From Pseudomonas saponiphila (GTDB lineage: Bacteria; Pseudomonadota; Gammaproteobacteria; Pseudomonadales; Pseudomonadaceae): a stretch of 64,000 bases of DNA. The notes beneath the pieces were generated by a model. The model searched no databases and had not been told where the DNA came from. It saw only the letters and a program-made list of their open reading frames with translations. Position 1 is the first letter of the stretch. The number at the start of each line of letters is the position of its first letter. The translations under genes were made by a program, and so were the position numbers. The stretch spans positions 2,376,501 through 2,440,500 of the forward strand of contig NZ_FNTJ01000001.1 of NCBI RefSeq assembly GCF_900105185.1, in the 5' to 3' direction. This document shows positions 61,091-64,000 of this stretch, one piece after another.

Positions 61091-61123
61091 AAAACCCCGA
61101 CCCGCTGCTGCGGGTCGGGGTTT
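61091..61123. terminator. Bidirectional terminator after DyP gene and cio operon
   Basis: A 14-bp stem (AAACCCCGACCCGC with its complement) and a 4-base loop; A- and T-runs on both sides serve the two convergent genes. Confidence 0.85.
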
Positions 61124-61142
61124 CAGCGGTGAGCGCCCATCC

Positions 61143-61283
61143 TCAGTGGCTGTGCATGCCGGCAGCCTGCATCAGCAGGCGCAGCAGGCCGGCCACCAGC
61201 CCCAGGCCGAGGACGCTGGCCAGCCAGAGGCCGAGCATCCACAGCAGGCGCGAAAGGGTCTTTGCTCGATCAATGGTAGCCAT
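61143..61283 (-). CDS. DUF2474-type small subunit of the bd oxidase
   Basis: A 46-aa protein missed by simple length filters. It starts M-A-T-I-D-R-A-K, has one membrane span (about 14-38, Leu/Gly/Ala-rich) and ends His-Ser-His. It overlaps the cioB end by 14 bases. Small single-span partners of this family (CydX-like) stabilise cytochrome bd oxidases. The position is the standard one. Confidence 0.82.
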   Translation of the reverse strand: MATIDRAKTLSRLLWMLGLWLASVLGLGLVAGLLRLLMQAAGMHSH

Positions 61284-62286
61284 CGCCAATCCTCACTTTG
61301 CCGCGGAACACGTAGTAGCTCCAGCAGGTGTACATCAGGATGATCGGCAGGATGAACAGGGTGCCGATCAGGATGAACAGCTGGCTGGTCAGGGGCGATG
61401 CCGCGTCCCACAGGCTGATGGACGGCGGCACGATGTTCGGCCAGATGCTGAACGCCAGGCCGATGTAGCCGAGGAACACCAGCACCAGGGTGAACACGAA
61501 CGGCCAGTGGGAATGATGCTGGCGCAAGGTCCCCAGCAGCCCGCACAACGCCAGCAGGCCCAGCACCGCCAACGCGCCGAAGATCACCACATGGGCATGG
61601 CTGAACCAGCGGGTGGCGATGTCCGGGTGCAGCACTGGGGTCCAGACGCAGAGCACCGCCACCACCGCCATCAGCGCGAACGCCAGGGGCCGGGTGTAGT
61701 GGCGCATGCGCGCTTCGAGCATGCCCTCGGTCTTGACCAGCAGCCAGGTGCTGCCCAGCAGCGCGTAGGCCACGATCAGTCCCAGGCCGCAGAACAGCGG
61801 GAAGGGCGCCAGCCAGTCCAGGGCGCCGCCGGCGAACTGCCGGTTGAGCACCGGGATGCCGCTGATGTAGGTGCCGATGACAATGCCCTGGCACAGGGTC
61901 GCCAGCAGCGAGCCGCCGATAAACGCCCAGTCCCAGATAGGCCGCTGTTCGGGGCTGGCCTTGAAACGGAACTCGAAGGCCACGCCGCGGAAGATCAGCC
62001 CCGCGAGCATGAAGATCAGTGGCAGGTACAGGGCTTCGAGGATCACCGAGTAGGCCAGGGGGAAGGCCCCGTACAGCGCCGCGCCACCGAGAACCAGCCA
62101 GGTTTCGTTACCGTCCCAGACCGGGGCCACGGTGTTCATCATCACGTCCCGTTCCCGGGCATCGGGGATCAGCGGAAAGAGAATCCCCAGCCCCAGGTCG
62201 AAGCCGTCCATGATCACGTACATCATCACCCCGAAGGCAATGATCACGCCCCAGATCAACGACAGGTCTATGCCTTGAATCGTCAT
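61270..62286 (-). CDS. cioB: Cyanide-insensitive bd oxidase subunit II
   Basis: A 338-aa protein from ATG 62286 with nine spans. Family motifs are YVIMDGFDLGLGILFP near the start, VWDGNETWLVLGGAALYGAFP, and SPEQRPIWDWAF. It is the partner subunit of CioA. The gap to cioA is 16 bases. It helps hold the heme site and the small subunit. Confidence 0.93.
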   Translation of the reverse strand: MTIQGIDLSLIWGVIIAFGVMMYVIMDGFDLGLGILFPLIPDARERDVMMNTVAPVWDGNETWLVLGGAALYGAFPLAYSVILEALYLPLIFMLAGLIFRGVAFEFRFKASPEQRPIWDWAFIGGSLLATLCQGIVIGTYISGIPVLNRQFAGGALDWLAPFPLFCGLGLIVAYALLGSTWLLVKTEGMLEARMRHYTRPLAFALMAVVAVLCVWTPVLHPDIATRWFSHAHVVIFGALAVLGLLALCGLLGTLRQHHSHWPFVFTLVLVFLGYIGLAFSIWPNIVPPSISLWDAASPLTSQLFILIGTLFILPIILMYTCWSYYVFRGKVRIGDGYH

Positions 62287-62302
62287 GTCGATATCCCTTG
62301 TT

Positions 62303-63724
62303 TCAGTGGTGGTGGTCGCTGGACGCAAAGGTCTCGGCGATGGCGGACAGCGGACGGCGCGGGGTCGGCTCCTGGCTGGAAGGGCCGCTCGGCGGATGTT
62401 CGTGATGGGGCTGCGGGCCCTTGCGCACCAGCTTCATCATGTAGCCGATGCCCACCGCGAACACCGAGAAGTAGATCGCCACGAACAGCGCCAGGGAGAT
62501 GCTCAGTTGCGCCACGCTGTGGTTGGACGCGGCGTCGCTGGTGCGCAGCAGGCCGTACACCACCCAGGGCTGGCGCCCGACTTCGGTGGTGATCCAGCCC
62601 GCCAGCAGGGCGATCAGGCCGCTGGGGCCCATCCACAGCACCAGGCGCAGGAACAGGCGATTGCGGTACAGCGCGCCGTTGCGCCGCAGCAGCAGGCCCA
62701 GCAGGCCGGTGAGGATCATCAACATGCCCAGGCCGGCCATGATGCGGAAGCTGAAGAACACGATGGCCGAGTTGGGCCGGTCTGCCCTGGGGAAGCTCTT
62801 GAGCGCGGGGATCTGCTTGTCCAGGCTGTGGGTCAGGATCAGGCTGCCCAGGTAGGGCACTTCCACGGCGTAGTCGGTTTTCTCCGTGTCCATATTGGGA
62901 ATGCCGAACAGCACCAGGGGCGACGGCTCGTTGCCGTGGTTTTCCCAGTGGCCTTCGATGGCGGCGATCTTCGCCGGTTGATGTTCCAGGGTGTTGAGGC
63001 CATGGGCGTCACCGACTACCGCCTGGATCGGCGCCACGATCAGCGCCATCCACAGCGCCATCGACAGCATCTTGCGTACCGGCGGCGTGTGGTTGCCCCG
63101 CAGCAGGTGCCAGGCGGCGCTGGACCCGACGAAGAACGCCGTGGCGACAAAGGCGGCGATCGCCATGTGCATCAGGCGGAAGGGGAACGACGGGTTGAAC
63201 ACGATCGCCAGCCAGTCCATGGGCATGATTCGCCCGTCGACGATGGAAAAGCCCTGGGGCGTCTGCATCCAGCTGTTGGAAGCGAGGATCCAGAAGGTCG
63301 AGATCAGGGTGCCGATGGCCACCATCACCGTGGCGAAAAAATGCAGCCCGCGGCCGACCCGGTTCCAGCCGAACAGCATGACCCCGAGAAAGCCCGCCTC
63401 GAGGAAGAACGCGGTGAGCACCTCGTAGGTCAGCAAGGGCCCGGTGATGCTTCCGGCAAAGTCCGAGAAACGACTCCAGTTGGTGCCGAACTCATAGGCC
63501 ATGACCAGGCCGGAAACCACGCCCATGCCGAAGTTGACGGCGAAGATCTTCGACCAGAAGTGATACAGGTCCTTGTAGGTGTTGTTGTGGGTCTTGAGCC
63601 ACAGGCCTTCGAGCACCGCCAGGAAACTGGCCAGGCCGATGGTGATGGCGGGAAAGATGATGTGGAACGAAACCGTGAACGCAAACTGGATGCGTGCCAG
63701 GTCGAGCGCCTGTAGATGAAACAT
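62303..63724 (-). CDS. cioA: Cyanide-insensitive bd oxidase subunit I
   Basis: A 473-aa protein with nine spans. His19-type heme ligand near the N-terminus (FTVSFHIIFPAITIG), a second conserved His, Met and Glu set (GMGVVSGLVMAYEFGTNWS), and ITTEVGRQPWVVYGLLRTSD close to the end. The Q-loop between spans 6 and 7 is short, which is the hallmark of CIO-type rather than E. coli-type bd. It oxidises ubiquinol and reduces oxygen even with cyanide present, useful for a cyanogenic Pseudomonas. Confidence 0.93.
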   Translation of the reverse strand: MFHLQALDLARIQFAFTVSFHIIFPAITIGLASFLAVLEGLWLKTHNNTYKDLYHFWSKIFAVNFGMGVVSGLVMAYEFGTNWSRFSDFAGSITGPLLTYEVLTAFFLEAGFLGVMLFGWNRVGRGLHFFATVMVAIGTLISTFWILASNSWMQTPQGFSIVDGRIMPMDWLAIVFNPSFPFRLMHMAIAAFVATAFFVGSSAAWHLLRGNHTPPVRKMLSMALWMALIVAPIQAVVGDAHGLNTLEHQPAKIAAIEGHWENHGNEPSPLVLFGIPNMDTEKTDYAVEVPYLGSLILTHSLDKQIPALKSFPRADRPNSAIVFFSFRIMAGLGMLMILTGLLGLLLRRNGALYRNRLFLRLVLWMGPSGLIALLAGWITTEVGRQPWVVYGLLRTSDAASNHSVAQLSISLALFVAIYFSVFAVGIGYMMKLVRKGPQPHHEHPPSGPSSQEPTPRRPLSAIAETFASSDHHH

Positions 63725-63770
63725 GACGAAACCCTCGTGATGGCTGGTGGCCGTGCAGGTGCCGTGCGGC

Positions 63771-63794
63771 CGCCGCGAACCTGGGTTCGCGGCG
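63771..63794. other. Perfect hairpin upstream of cioA
   Basis: CGCCGCGAAC, loop CTGG, GTTCGCGGCG: a 10-bp stem with no T-run. It could end the upstream gene weakly or act in the cioA leader. Confidence 0.45.
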
Positions 63795-63851
63795 CACCGA
63801 AGGAGGCTGCGCGGGGCGGGCTGGAGCGGCGTCTTGGCCGCCCCGGCCGGA

Positions 63852-64000
63852 TCAAACGCCGACGGACTGGATCAGGTTGCTGGCCGCCGCCGGCTCCAGG
63901 CGGATGGCGATGAACTTGGACGTCGGCGTGTAGGTGCGGTCGCCATAGCTTTCCAGGGGCACCAGGGGGTTGGTCTCCGGGTAGTAGGCGGCAGACTGGC
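63852..64000 (-). CDS. FdhF/YdeP-like oxidoreductase, C-terminal end (cut by window edge)
   Basis: The last 48 codons of a minus-strand gene entering from the right. The readable part, AAYYPETNPLVPLESYGD then a short tail, matches the YYPEANRLVPLDYLD end of the oxidoreductase at 57637-59910. It lies upstream of cioA in the same direction, 128 bases away. The family call rests on this short segment. Confidence 0.65.
   Translation of the reverse strand, partial: QSAAYYPETNPLVPLESYGDRTYTPTSKFIAIRLEPAAASNLIQSVGV

Noticed and set aside
1..64000. CRISPR array
   Set aside because: No series of identical 23-40 base repeats with unique spacers was seen; repeats found are iteron, operator or IS type.

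Overview
The window looks like chromosome of a fluorescens-group Pseudomonas (P. protegens/chlororaphis-like). This rests on high GC, GGAG ribosome sites, the gene families present, and a Pseudomonas-type LexA box; the species is inference.

Positions 1 to about 36.5 kb are a lambda-like siphovirus prophage that continues off the left edge (no integrase in view). The order is: replication genes (1-1979), NinG (1976), a Q-position antiterminator candidate with a promoter/terminator pair behind it (2584-3397), a PH/SHOCT gene, holin, an Acb2-like anti-CBASS gene, terminase, portal and head genes (6062-14873), then tail genes with a -1 frameshift chaperone pair, tape measure, M, fibre genes, L, K, I and J (14870-34260), and finally lysozyme and Rz/Rz1. 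Accessory genes break the standard order. They are a counter-oriented membrane gene (10286-10804), a P22 immI-like regulatory block (repressor, Arc, BRO antirepressor, P22-type antirepressor) plus a lipoprotein between K and I, and a LexA-boxed SRAP operon at the right end. The prophage appears defective: an IS21-family element (28466-31106) sits in J with a 6-bp target duplication, and Rz carries a frameshift in a G7 tract. Late genes are repeatedly separated by the same linker, a GC hairpin with a T-run, then TGCCTG, then the ribosome site.

A tRNA-Ser(UGA) gene at 36545-36632 marks the probable chromosomal junction. It is followed by a Bax-inhibitor-1 membrane protein.

Positions 37.5-55.6 kb form a minus-strand block that reads as one functional unit. 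In transcription order it has a NarL/BvgA-type response regulator, a BvgS/EvgS-like hybrid kinase with two periplasmic sensor domains, two tandem GbpA-like AA10 lytic polysaccharide monooxygenases, a cytochrome b561, and a type II secretion operon gspC-M. The working model, which is inference, is a sensor controlling copper oxidases for chitin-like polymers, a dedicated secretion machine, and a membrane electron carrier co-transcribed with it. Both oxidase genes share a 19-bp upstream motif at the same distance from a -10-like hexamer, which suggests common activation.

Positions 55.9-64 kb hold a divergent Lrp-type regulator and EamA transporter, a molybdopterin FdhF/YdeP-type oxidoreductase, a DyP peroxidase, a cyanide-insensitive bd oxidase operon (cioAB plus a DUF2474 small subunit), and the tail end of a second FdhF-like gene.
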